Of a stretch of DNA of 64,000 nt, positions 56,354 through 63,963 are shown piece by piece. This stretch comes from Hungatella hathewayi (GTDB lineage Bacteria; Bacillota; Clostridia; Lachnospirales; Lachnospiraceae): positions 6,800,489-6,864,488 of the forward strand of contig CP102274.1 of the NCBI GenBank assembly GCA_025149285.1. Direction: 5' to 3'. The translations under genes and the position numbers were made by a program. The notes below the pieces were generated by a model. It saw only the letters and a list, made by a program, of their open reading frames with translations, ran no database searches and had not been told where the DNA came from. The first letter of the stretch is position 1; every line of letters starts with the position of its first letter.

Positions 56354-57793
56354 ATGATCAGTTTCTTTATCTGTCTGTTCCTGTTAGTCGGCGGTTTCTT
56401 TGTTTATGGTAAATTCGCCGAAAAAGTATTTGGACCGGATGACCGCCGCACGCCGGCAATCGCCATGGAAGATGGCGCTGACTATGTTCCCATGGGAACC
56501 GCCCGTATTTTCCTGATTCAGCTTTTAAACATCGCCGGGCTGGGGCCTATCTTTGGAGCTTTAGCCGGTGCCGCCTGGGGACCGTCCGTATTCCTGTGGA
56601 TTACCCTGGGAACCATTCTGGGCGGCGGAGTCCATGATTACATGATCGGCATGATGTCCATGCGCCACAAGGGAGCCAGCGTATCCGAGTTAACCGGCAT
56701 GTATCTGGGAAACGGAATGAAACAGGTCATGCGCGTATTCTCCGTTGTTCTCCTGGTACTGGTAGGCGTCAGCTTCTCGACCGGTCCCGCCAACCTGCTG
56801 GCTATGCTGACTCCGGAAGTGCTGGATATGAATTTCTGGCTGATTGTTGTTCTCGTCTATTACTTTTTTGCAACCTTTGTACCCATTGATAAATTGATTG
56901 GAAAAATCTATCCTATATTCGGGATCTGCCTGATTGTGATGGCACTTGGCGTTGGCGGAATGATTTTATTCAGCGGCAATTATACGATACCTGAAATCAC
57001 CCTGCAGAACCTTCACCCCAACGGGACTCCCATATGGCCGGTTATGTTTATCTCTGTAGCCTGCGGAGCCATTTCAGGCTTCCATGCCACCCAGTCTCCG
57101 CTGATGGCACGGTGTATGAGAAGTGAAAAGAGCGGAAGAAACGTATTCTATGGCGCCATGGTCGCAGAAGGCATTATCGCTCTGATCTGGGCTGCTGCGG
57201 GAGCCGCATTCTATAACGGCACCGGCGGGCTGCTGGCCGCTCTCGGACAGGGGCAGGCGTCCGTGGTATATGAAATCTGCTTTACCCTGCTGGGACCGAT
57301 AGGCGCGGTTATCGCAATGATTGGCGTTATCGCCTGTCCTATATCTTCAGCAGACACCGCCTACCGAAGCGCCCGGCTTACCCTGGCAGACTGGTTTAAT
57401 TACGATCAGAAGCCCATTAAAAACCGCCTGGTCCTGACAGTTCCTCTGTTAGGTGTAGGAGCCTTCCTCACCCAGATAGACGTACAGATTATCTGGAGAT
57501 ATTTCTCCTGGAGTAACCAGACTCTGGCTATGATCGCTCTCTGGGCAGCCAGCGTGTATTTATTAAAACGCGGAAGAGCTTATCTTGTGACAGCATTACC
57601 GGCAACCTTTATGTCAGCCGTATCCTGTACCTATATTCTGATGGCGGAAGAAGGGATGCGTCTTTCTACCTCCGTAGCCTATCCAATAGGAATACTGTTC
57701 GCGGTCGGGTGCCTGGGAATGTTTACATATAGCTGTATTCTAAGGAAAGGTAAAAATATAGCCCTTCCTGTTGGAGATGTTAATTTTGATTAG
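56354..57793 (+). CDS. CstA-family carbon starvation / pyruvate-type transporter
   Basis: A 479-residue polytopic membrane protein of the CstA family: DDRRTPAIAMEDGADYVPMGTARIFLIQLLNIAGLGPIFGAL (residues about 30-72), GGGVHDYMIGMMSMRHKGASVSEL (about 93-116) and SGFHATQSPLMARC. Members import peptides or pyruvate. It is shorter than E. coli CstA, as is usual in Gram-positive bacteria. AAAGGAGGCG precedes ATG. The neighbouring LytS/LytTR pair recalls BtsS/BtsR and BtsT, where a CstA-type protein takes up pyruvate. Confidence 0.9.
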   Translation: MISFFICLFLLVGGFFVYGKFAEKVFGPDDRRTPAIAMEDGADYVPMGTARIFLIQLLNIAGLGPIFGALAGAAWGPSVFLWITLGTILGGGVHDYMIGMMSMRHKGASVSELTGMYLGNGMKQVMRVFSVVLLVLVGVSFSTGPANLLAMLTPEVLDMNFWLIVVLVYYFFATFVPIDKLIGKIYPIFGICLIVMALGVGGMILFSGNYTIPEITLQNLHPNGTPIWPVMFISVACGAISGFHATQSPLMARCMRSEKSGRNVFYGAMVAEGIIALIWAAAGAAFYNGTGGLLAALGQGQASVVYEICFTLLGPIGAVIAMIGVIACPISSADTAYRSARLTLADWFNYDQKPIKNRLVLTVPLLGVGAFLTQIDVQIIWRYFSWSNQTLAMIALWAASVYLLKRGRAYLVTALPATFMSAVSCTYILMAEEGMRLSTSVAYPIGILFAVGCLGMFTYSCILRKGKNIALPVGDVNFD

Positions 57794-57828
57794 ATTCTAA
57801 CTCTGCTTTTCACACCAGATTAGAATAG

Positions 57829-57890
57829 AAAAAGACTGCCAGCGGTATACTCTCCTCCCCCCTGGGAAGCCGTTGGCAGTCTTTCTGTCT
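57829..57890. terminator. bidirectional terminator between cstA and ktrA
   Basis: AAAGACTGCCAGCGG pairs with CCGTTGGCAGTCTTT, with T-rich sequence on the plus side and AAAAAG on the other, so it can stop both converging transcripts. Confidence 0.85.
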
Positions 57891-57923
57891 GCATAGGTTG
57901 ATATTCCAGCCTTCCTTACACAT

Positions 57924-58592
57924 TTAATCTTCTATGTCCGATTCAAACCGTTTGATTTTTTCAACCCTTCCGATTACTACGATAATATCGTCATTTCCAA
58001 AACGGTATTGCGGTGACACCTCGATATCCGTCACATGCCCCCGCTCAATCGCAATAATATTCAGCCCATATTTCTGCCGGATATTAAACTCCTGCACAGT
58101 CATTCCCACCATTTTAGACGCAACGGGAATCTGCTGTATCTCCACTTCATTATCCAGCGAAATGTAATCCAGAAAATTGTTGGATACCAGCCGTTTCCCA
58201 AGCCTCAAAGCCATATCCCTTTCCGGATAGACGACCTCCGCCCCGATTTTTTCAAGCACAGCGCCCTGATCCCGGCTGATTGCCTTGGCAATCACCTGGG
58301 GAATCCCCAGGCTTACCACATTTAAGGTGGTAAGGATACTGGTGTCGATTTTTTCCCCAATACAGATAATGACCGTATCACAATTCTGAATTCCGATATC
58401 TTCCAGAGTCTCCTTTGTCAAATCCTCCGCGACAAATGCATGTTCCGTATAGTGCCGCAGCTCCCGGACCTTACTCTCATTACAGTCAACCACAATTACT
58501 TCTTTGCCGGCTTCCGCCAGGCTTTTCGCCAGCGCTGTTCCAAAACGCCCGAGTCCAATCACTCCAAATGTGGTGTGCTTCGTATTTTTCAT
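57924..58592 (-). CDS. ktrA: KtrA/TrkA-type potassium channel regulator
   Basis: A 222-residue cytoplasmic RCK protein that gates the KtrB channel. The N-terminal RCK_N domain has GVIGLGRFGTALAKSLAEAGKEVIVVDCNE (nucleotide-binding GxGxxG), and the RCK_C domain covers residues about 140-220 (VEIQQIPVASKMVGMTVQEFNIRQKYGLNIIAIER). The length fits KtrA. RCK_C domains of this type can bind c-di-AMP. The gene lies ten bases after ktrB in one operon. Confidence 0.92.
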   Translation of the reverse strand: MKNTKHTTFGVIGLGRFGTALAKSLAEAGKEVIVVDCNESKVRELRHYTEHAFVAEDLTKETLEDIGIQNCDTVIICIGEKIDTSILTTLNVVSLGIPQVIAKAISRDQGAVLEKIGAEVVYPERDMALRLGKRLVSNNFLDYISLDNEVEIQQIPVASKMVGMTVQEFNIRQKYGLNIIAIERGHVTDIEVSPQYRFGNDDIIVVIGRVEKIKRFESDIED

Positions 58593-58602
58593 TTGTATCT
58601 CC

Positions 58603-59907
58603 TTAACCTATAATAATTGATTCTTCTATATACCTGGCATGAGGCATCTGCCTGCATACCCACATGGAAGCAAGCGTAAAGGCTCCCAGTCTGCCGATAA
58701 ACATGATGAGAATTATCACCAGTTTGCTGATACTTCCCAGTTCCGGCGTGATTCCAGTAGAAAGCCCAACCGTGCCAAAGGCCGAGGTCACTTCAAACAT
58801 CAGTTGTATAAAACTATATCCCGGTTCTAATACACAGAGCAGAAAGGTTCCGCCGCACACTACCAGAAAAGACAGAAACGCAATCATAAAAGCCTTGGAA
58901 ATTCCTTCTGCCGGTATACTCCGGTGAAACGCTCCGTAATGCTTTTTTGTCATAAGGCTTCTCACGGATACTAACAGGGCAAAAAAGGTACTGGTTTTGA
59001 TACCGCCGCCCGTTGATCCCGGAGACGCTCCGATAAACATTAACATTGTCAGCGTAAATAATCCTGCATTAGAAAACTCTCCAATCGGATATGTAGAAAA
59101 TCCTGCCGTTCGTGCCGAAACGCTCTGAAAAAATGCTCCCAGCCATGATATATCCTCGGTTGCTTTTAAAAGCAGCGTGCCAGCCGCCAGAAGAATCACG
59201 CTCGTGGTAATAACAACCTTTGAATGGAGACAGAGCTTTTTAAAAGACCTCATTTTCAAAACATCAAGAATAACCAGGAAACCAAGACCGCCAAAAATAA
59301 TCAGACCGCAGGTCACCAGATTCAGCAATACGTCCGTCTGATATGGTATCAGGTTCTGCAGCCCTCCCAGGATATCAAATCCGGAATTATTAAAGGCCGC
59401 AATCGAGTGGAAGATACTGATTTCCATAGCCTTTAAAGGCGGATAATCCTGTACAAATACGATAAAGCTCAAGGCTGCTCCCATCGCTTCAAATAACAGC
59501 GTCATAAGCAGGATCGCCTTAACCAGCCGTATTACACCTTTGGAGCTGTCCACATTTAATGCTTCCTTCACCAGCGCCCTGCCCTTAAAGCCTACCCGTT
59601 TACCGGCTGCTAAAATGAAACCCACGCCGACAGAGGTAACCCCCAGTCCTCCAATCTGGATCAGCAGCGCAACCACAGCCCGTCCAAATGCGGTAAAATG
59701 GTCGGCGGTATCTATGGCAATCAAACCTGTCACGCAGACTGCGCTTGTAGATGTAAAGAGGGCGTCAATTACCTCTACCTTCATGCCCGGATTCACAGAC
59801 ACCGGCAACAGCAGCAGAAAGGTTCCAAATAAGATCACCGCTGCAAACCCCAAAGTTATCAAACGTCCCGGGGGAAGACCTTTCAAATACTGAAATAATC
59901 GGTTCAT
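58603..59907 (-). CDS. ktrB: KtrB/TrkH-type potassium uptake channel subunit
   Basis: A 434-residue membrane protein of the TrkH/KtrB family. All four pore-loop regions are seen: STSAVCVTGLI (about 53), NNSGFDILGG (about 172), ARTAGFSTYPIGE followed by GASPGSTGGGIKTST (about 270-305), and SAFGTVGLSTGIT (about 390). It takes up K+ coupled to Na+ with KtrA. The ATG at 59907 overlaps the TGA of leader peptide 3 (ATGA), so translation is coupled to the leader. Confidence 0.92.
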   Translation of the reverse strand: MNRLFQYLKGLPPGRLITLGFAAVILFGTFLLLLPVSVNPGMKVEVIDALFTSTSAVCVTGLIAIDTADHFTAFGRAVVALLIQIGGLGVTSVGVGFILAAGKRVGFKGRALVKEALNVDSSKGVIRLVKAILLMTLLFEAMGAALSFIVFVQDYPPLKAMEISIFHSIAAFNNSGFDILGGLQNLIPYQTDVLLNLVTCGLIIFGGLGFLVILDVLKMRSFKKLCLHSKVVITTSVILLAAGTLLLKATEDISWLGAFFQSVSARTAGFSTYPIGEFSNAGLFTLTMLMFIGASPGSTGGGIKTSTFFALLVSVRSLMTKKHYGAFHRSIPAEGISKAFMIAFLSFLVVCGGTFLLCVLEPGYSFIQLMFEVTSAFGTVGLSTGITPELGSISKLVIILIMFIGRLGAFTLASMWVCRQMPHARYIEESIIIG

Positions 59908-60053
59908 AAGTTGACCATCGAAATACCGCAGATGCTTTTACCACGAAAAAAGCACCTCTTGGACGCAAAAGGGCGCAAGACGTGCGTAGTATCATAACAA
60001 TTCATGTTTTGAGCGTATGTACAAGGGGCAGCGTCGCCTGCGGCGTTGTCCAT
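59904..60053 (-). CDS. leader peptide 3 (MDNAAGDAAP type), upstream of ktrB
   Basis: A 49-codon ORF from ATG 60053 to TGA 59904, preceded by GGAAAGGAGG. It starts MDNAAGDAAPCTYAQN and overlaps the ktrB ATG by four bases. It runs across the terminator at 59946-59985, exactly as leader 1 does before uppP, and is also 150 bases long. GACGCTGCC is identical in all four leaders. The tail (KRCFFRGKS and on) is encoded by the terminator arm and is not conserved. Confidence 0.7.
   Translation of the reverse strand: MDNAAGDAAPCTYAQNMNCYDTTHVLRPFASKRCFFRGKSICGISMVNL
59946..59985 (-). terminator. attenuator terminator in the ktrB leader
   Basis: Minus-strand GCACGTCTTGCGC pairs with GCG, CAAGA and GTGC segments around the loop CCTTTT (GCAC/GTGC, TCTTG/CAAGA, CGC/GCG), followed by TTTTTT. 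It lies inside leader ORF 3. Confidence 0.75.
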
Positions 60054-60094
60054 GGTATCGTATTCCTCCTTTCCGTAAAACAGATATTGCGCCT

Positions 60095-60123
60095 ATTATA
60101 CGGGACGGAGGGTGGAATCGCAA
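60095..60123 (-). promoter_or_regulatory. promoter of leader 3 / ktrBA operon
   Basis: Minus-strand TTGCGA (60118-60123), 17-base spacer, TATAAT (60095-60100). Confidence 0.72.
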
Positions 60124-60723
60124 GCCAAAATTTGTTTGTTTATAAAAACTTTAGACTGTCTTTATATTTATTCATTTTCATGACCCAAATATCTGACGTG
60201 CAAAATTTGTCGAACGGTCTTATACATTACTCACAATTAACTCACGTTTATCTAACACTTTCCTAATAAAATTTACTTATGGCAGCTTAAATATAACTGG
60301 GGAGGAGCAGACACAGTCAGAATACCACAATAGAATACGGAAATGTCAATAGGGGGACTTGTCATTTATAAAATGCCGGGATCTCCCTGTTCTTTTGCAG
60401 GAAGTCCCGTCTCGCTTTAAAAACAACAAAAAATATATCGGCAGGGTGGCAGCTCGTGCTGCCAAATCCAAGAAAAAGGATGAGACGCCGCCTGTGTGCC
60501 GTCCGCATAGCTGCGGGCTAGGAGCAATGTTATGGATAAAAATACTATCCACAACATTGAGCTGTTCAAAAGCCATACAGCTCCACGACACACAGCTTTC
60601 AGGATACTTGACCCAATAGGACTTTTTAGATTACTTCAAGAAAAAGTATCTGTATTTATACGGATACCACCACTTTTAAGAAGTGATGGGCTAACTATTG
60701 AACTTCTCAATGTATCAGTCAGA
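60124..60723. other. 600-base stretch without a convincing gene
   Basis: The first 180 bases are AT-rich. From 60359 there are short open frames on both strands (for example 60359-60619 plus) with Arg/Lys/Cys-rich translations and no good ribosome binding site; they look like eroded mobile-element sequence upstream of the sigma-like gene at 60850. No RNA gene was recognised. Confidence 0.4.
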
Positions 60724-60775
60724 AAAGCAGCCGTTTACGCATATTGGCGTACTCATGGCTGCTTTCTTTGTTTTA
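60724..60775 (+). terminator. intrinsic terminator
   Basis: AAAGCAGCC (60724-60732) pairs with GGCTGCTTT (60757-60765), followed by CTTTGTTTT. It precedes the sigma-like gene. Confidence 0.75.
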
Positions 60776-60801
60776 AAGTCCCCACCCGCTGCCGCGGACC
60801 T

Positions 60802-60839
60802 CCATTTTTCAAGAATCGCACAACAATTCTTGAAAATGG
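60802..60839 (+). promoter_or_regulatory. inverted repeat at the ribosome binding site of the sigma-like gene
   Basis: CCATTTTTCAAGAAT (60802-60816) and ATTCTTGAAAATGG (60826-60839) form a long stem whose 3' arm ends in the GGAGG site. No U-tract follows, so translational control or a protein-binding site is more likely than termination. Confidence 0.55.
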
Positions 60840-60849
60840 AGGAAACGCC

Positions 60850-61293
60850 ATGTGGCAGAGAAATAATGGACAGGGAGAAGCAGAGAAACTGCAGAACCGT
60901 TTTACATCATATCTGGTAACGGCTGTAAACAGACGCCGAAAAGATTACATGAACCAAAGAAACAGGAAACTCCGTATGGAATGTTCTATGGAGGACGAAG
61001 CCTGGGATTTAGAATATGACGAGCAAGTGTATCATAATTTGCCGCTTCCTATGCAGTTGGAAAATGATTCGCTTATTTATGCGCTGAAACAGATAACAGA
61101 CCGTGAGCGGCACGTTTTTCTTTCACACGCCCTGGAGGATAAGAGCTTTGAGGAGCTTGCCGCAGAGTTAGGAATCACTTATAAAGGCGCAGCCGCTATT
61201 TATTACCGCACGATTCAAAAAATCAAACAGAGGATGGGAGAAGGCAGAAATGGATTTTATGGAACTTCTGAAGCAGGCAAAAGCAGGAAATGA
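60850..61293 (+). CDS. sigma-70-like regulator (Tn916-family type)
   Basis: A 147-residue protein with a region-4-like helix-turn-helix (LENDSLIYALKQITDRERHVFLSHALEDKSFEELAAELGITYKGAAAIYYRTIQKIKQRM, residues about 73-133). A basic N-terminal part (NRRRKDYMNQRNRKLRMEC) precedes it. Such proteins, followed by a very small HTH protein, are typical of the regulatory end of Tn916-like conjugative transposons. ATG 60850 follows AATGGAGG; the longer open frame to 60532 runs through two hairpins and is rejected. The gene overlaps the next one. Confidence 0.78.
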   Translation: MWQRNNGQGEAEKLQNRFTSYLVTAVNRRRKDYMNQRNRKLRMECSMEDEAWDLEYDEQVYHNLPLPMQLENDSLIYALKQITDRERHVFLSHALEDKSFEELAAELGITYKGAAAIYYRTIQKIKQRMGEGRNGFYGTSEAGKSRK

Positions 61294-61432
61294 GCCGGCT
61301 ATCGCTGAAATTTTGGAGATGTACCGGCCGCTGCTTATCAAAAATTCAATTATTGACGGCAGCTACGATGAAGATTTGTTCCAGGAACTTAGTATAACAT
61401 TATTAAAGTGTATCATTCAGTTTAGGGTTTAA
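61250..61432 (+). CDS. small helix-turn-helix protein (Tn916-type partner)
   Basis: A 60-residue protein (MDFMELLKQAKAGNEPAIAEILEMYRPLLIKNSII, then DEDLFQELSITLLKCI) resembling the HTH_16 or sigma region-2 fragment proteins of Tn916-like elements. It overlaps the previous gene by 44 bases, as in those elements. The DLFQE stretch is like sigma region 2, so the two genes may act as a split sigma factor. No excisionase or integrase follows in the window. Confidence 0.72.
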   Translation: MDFMELLKQAKAGNEPAIAEILEMYRPLLIKNSIIDGSYDEDLFQELSITLLKCIIQFRV

Positions 61433-61439
61433 GCACTAA

Positions 61440-61487
61440 GGGGATAGTTTCAAAGCGTAAATGCTTCAGACTATCCCCTGTTTTTTC
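61440..61487 (+). terminator. intrinsic terminator after the HTH gene
   Basis: GGGGATAGT (61440-61448) pairs with ACTATCCCC (61470-61478), with an inner AAGC/GCTT stem, followed by TGTTTTTT. Confidence 0.85.
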
Positions 61488-61503
61488 ATTAATCAGGCTT
61501 TTC

Positions 61504-62055
61504 TTACTCCTCAACTTTAAGCGGCGGCATGATAGCGCCTATCATCTGTGCCATTTCTTCCGGACTTTCTTTTGCGCCTTCTTCCAGCCACCGAATCGTG
61601 ACATTCCAGAACCCACCTGCCTGGTAGTAAATCTCGTATTGAGATTTCTTCCTGTATACAGGATCGTCGAGGAATAAAGTAATCAATTCCTCTAAATACT
61701 CATTGAATTTAAGTAATGCCAAAGGAAGCAGATCATTCTTTTTCAACAGCATAAAAAAATCCGCATTCTGCCGGCAGATAAGAAAATATGCCTTTGATAC
61801 CGTATATGAGGTGAACTGCGGTAGCTTTTTCAATTCCTTTATATATAACTGACACAATTCATGGAGACGTAAATACAACACCTCCTCCTTCGACTTAAAG
61901 TTACGATAGAAGGTTTTTCTGTCAAGCCCGGCACACTCCGCCAGTTCCTTGATGGAAATGCTGTTATAGGCTTTACACTCCATTAACTCCAGCAATGCTT
62001 TTAATATCATTTGCTTTGATTGGGCTGCAATCGGGTTTTCTTTCAGCGCTTTCAT
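61504..62055 (-). CDS. TetR/AcrR-family regulator
   Basis: A 183-residue TetR-type repressor: the N-terminal HTH covers residues about 10-55 (AQSKQMILKALLELMECKAYNSISIKELAECAGLDRKTFYRNFKSKEEVLYLRL), and the C-terminal ligand-binding part contains LLPLALLKFNEYLEELITLFL. AGGAGG precedes ATG 62055. It is divergent from the alpha/beta hydrolase gene and should control it through the inverted repeats between them. Confidence 0.9.
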   Translation of the reverse strand: MKALKENPIAAQSKQMILKALLELMECKAYNSISIKELAECAGLDRKTFYRNFKSKEEVLYLRLHELCQLYIKELKKLPQFTSYTVSKAYFLICRQNADFFMLLKKNDLLPLALLKFNEYLEELITLFLDDPVYRKKSQYEIYYQAGGFWNVTIRWLEEGAKESPEEMAQMIGAIMPPLKVEE

Positions 62056-62066
62056 AATGCCTCCTG

Positions 62067-62155
62067 CCACATATTACGTTAAATGTGGAACTTGCTTTAA
62101 CATAGTTGACTGGATTCTTATTGTACTATAAAATCATAAGTGCCACAAGTGGGAC
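62067..62155. promoter_or_regulatory. divergent operator region: two inverted repeats and hydrolase promoter
   Basis: CCACATATTACGTTAAATGTGG (62067-62088) has CCACAT/ATGTGG arms, and GTGCCACAAGTGGGAC (62140-62155) is a second inverted repeat with the same GTGG/CCAC core. Between them TTGACT (62106-62111), 17 bases, TAAAAT (62129-62134) reads towards the hydrolase gene. This fits TetR repression at two sites. Confidence 0.65.
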
Positions 62156-62180
62156 AGTTAATTTAAAGGAGGAAACAAAC

Positions 62181-63107
62181 ATACAAACTTATCATTGCGA
62201 TCCGTTCTGGAGAATGCTTCAACCATATTTACCTAAAAGCAATCGGTTAACTACGAACAATCTGCCTGAAGAGTATTTTATACCGATCCTTGGCATGGAC
62301 ATACATATCGACCACTACAAGCCAGTTGTGTCCAAGGGCCGGCTGATACTGTTTCATGGGGTTGGGGGAAATGGACGATTACTTTCCTGCATCGCCCTGC
62401 CACTGGCAAGAGCCGGGTTTGAGGTAATCTGCCCGGATTTACCTTTATACGGCTGTACCTGCTATATAAAGGACATAACGTATGACACCTGGGTTTCATG
62501 CAGCGTAGAAATAGTAAAATATTATCAGAGTAATGAGAGCTTACCCATATTCCTGTTTGGATTTAGCGCCGGAGGAATGTTAGCTTATCAGATTGCTTGT
62601 AAAAGTCAAAATATCCGAGGGTTGATTGTCTCCTGTATTCTCGATCAGCGGGAGAAAACCGTCACCAGGAACTCAGCTAGAAATCCATTATTGGGGCTTA
62701 TGGCGAAGCCCCTTATGACAGCTATGCACACTTTTGCCGGCAGAGTAAAAATTCCAATGAAGTGGATCGGAAATATGAAAGCCATAGTCAATCAGAAAGA
62801 GGTAGCCCGGATTCTTATGAAAGATAAGAAATCCTCTGGCGTGAGAGTCCCGATAAACTTTATATATTCCATGCTCAATCCTGAAATAAGAATAGAACCT
62901 GAACAATTTACAGCGTGTCCGGTTTTACTGTCACATCCTGGAGATGACCGCTGGACAGATATAAAGCTAAGCAATCTCTTTTACAATCGCCTGGCTTGTA
63001 AAAAACAGACTGTAATCCTGGAAGGCGCCGGTCATTTTCCAATGGAAGCGATTGGTCTGAAGCAGATGGAGCAGGCATGTATACAGTTTTTAGAACAGAA
63101 CTTATAG
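62181..63107 (+). CDS. alpha/beta hydrolase with probable ATA start
   Basis: An approximately 308-residue alpha/beta hydrolase. The oxyanion segment is LFHGVGGNG (about 60), the nucleophile elbow GFSAGG (about 130), the acid in HPGDDRW (about 255) and the histidine in GAGHFPME (about 290). The open frame begins at TTG 62106, but that codon is the -35 box of the promoter. The good site AAAGGAGG (62165-62172) stands eight bases before an ATA codon at 62181, in frame. Translation therefore probably begins at ATA (giving MQTYHCDPF), or the start codon has mutated. Substrate unknown; regulation by the divergent TetR is likely. Confidence 0.78.
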   Translation: MQTYHCDPFWRMLQPYLPKSNRLTTNNLPEEYFIPILGMDIHIDHYKPVVSKGRLILFHGVGGNGRLLSCIALPLARAGFEVICPDLPLYGCTCYIKDITYDTWVSCSVEIVKYYQSNESLPIFLFGFSAGGMLAYQIACKSQNIRGLIVSCILDQREKTVTRNSARNPLLGLMAKPLMTAMHTFAGRVKIPMKWIGNMKAIVNQKEVARILMKDKKSSGVRVPINFIYSMLNPEIRIEPEQFTACPVLLSHPGDDRWTDIKLSNLFYNRLACKKQTVILEGAGHFPMEAIGLKQMEQACIQFLEQNL

Positions 63108-63123
63108 ACATATTCTGATTCGT

Positions 63124-63180
63124 AAAAATAAAAAGGCGGTAAGGCCCTATAAAAACTGTTATATGGTGTCTTACTGCCTG
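63124..63180 (-). terminator. terminator between hydrolase and GNAT genes
   Basis: AGGCGGTAAG (63134-63143) pairs with CTTACTGCCT (63170-63179). On the minus strand the stem is followed by TTTTTATTTTT, so it mainly terminates the GNAT gene. Confidence 0.78.
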
Positions 63181-63191
63181 ATTGCCAGGTT

Positions 63192-63713
63192 TTAACTTTT
63201 CATGACTACCGCACTTAAATAACTGTTAAAAGCGCGATACTCTGCTTCCGACAGTTGATCCGGACTGGACATCACAACAAGGTCATGCCCTTTAAAGCCC
63301 TTCTTATAGGGCGGGTGAACATGAGAATACCTGTTGGCCTGGTATCCCGAACGCTCATAGAACTGCTTGCGATGAACGGATACATCATCAGTAGGAGGGT
63401 CGATTTCAAGAATGACTGTTTTTCGCTCCCCGTCTAAAAGCTCCAATGCCTTCTGCCCATACTTTTTACCGCGCATTTTCGGCAGGATGCAAAAGTGCTC
63501 TACATAGATAAACTCTGCCGTCTCCCACCAGAGAATCATACCGACCCACATATCGTTCTCATAAATCAAATTAAAATGATATGCTTCATTTCCCATAATA
63601 CAGGTTTGTACATGACTTTCCCTTTGCTCATGAATCGGGAAGCTGGCCTGGTATAGATCCATCGCCTGATGATACATGGCATGATTGCTGTCTGTTAATC
63701 TTCTAAACTCCAT
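63192..63713 (-). CDS. GNAT-family N-acetyltransferase
   Basis: A 173-residue acetyltransferase. The acetyl-CoA site is KMRGKKYGQKALELL (residues about 80-94, the R/Q-x-x-G-x-G/A type loop), preceded by the strand FIYVEHFCILP and followed by TVILEIDPPTDDVSVHRKQFYERSGYQ with the family's C-terminal strands. The N-terminus MEFRRLTDSNHAMYHQAMDLY is of the usual kind. The substrate is not indicated. It is a stand-alone gene ending in a shared terminator. Confidence 0.82.
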   Translation of the reverse strand: MEFRRLTDSNHAMYHQAMDLYQASFPIHEQRESHVQTCIMGNEAYHFNLIYENDMWVGMILWWETAEFIYVEHFCILPKMRGKKYGQKALELLDGERKTVILEIDPPTDDVSVHRKQFYERSGYQANRYSHVHPPYKKGFKGHDLVVMSSPDQLSEAEYRAFNSYLSAVVMKS

Positions 63714-63771
63714 ATTGTTTTACCTCATATCAATCATCTCGAAGAAATCGGCTATCAAATTATAAAACCTG

Positions 63772-63963
63772 TTACTTTTTTCGGCTCTTCCATAAACACT
63801 CAATTAGTTCAACAAAGAACAATACCAGGAAACATATTACTCCACCCGCTAAGGTTATTCTGTAAGGATTGCCGGATACTACCCCATAAATCAGACACAC
63901 CAAATCAAAGCCAACAGAAATCACAAATGCCTTTAGTAATGCATACAGTACAAATTGTTTCAT
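63772..63963 (-). CDS. small two-helix membrane protein
   Basis: A 63-residue membrane protein with two helices (VLYALLKAFVISVGFDLVCLIYGVV, about 4-28, and ITLAGGVICFLVLFFVELIECLW, about 36-58) and a basic C-terminus. GAGGAGGAC precedes ATG 63963. No family was recognised. Confidence 0.6.
   Translation of the reverse strand: MKQFVLYALLKAFVISVGFDLVCLIYGVVSGNPYRITLAGGVICFLVLFFVELIECLWKSRKK

Noticed and set aside
60359..60619. 86-codon open frame before the sigma-like gene
   Set aside because: It begins at TTG without a good ribosome binding site, ends in low-quality sequence and overlaps frames of similar length on the other strand.
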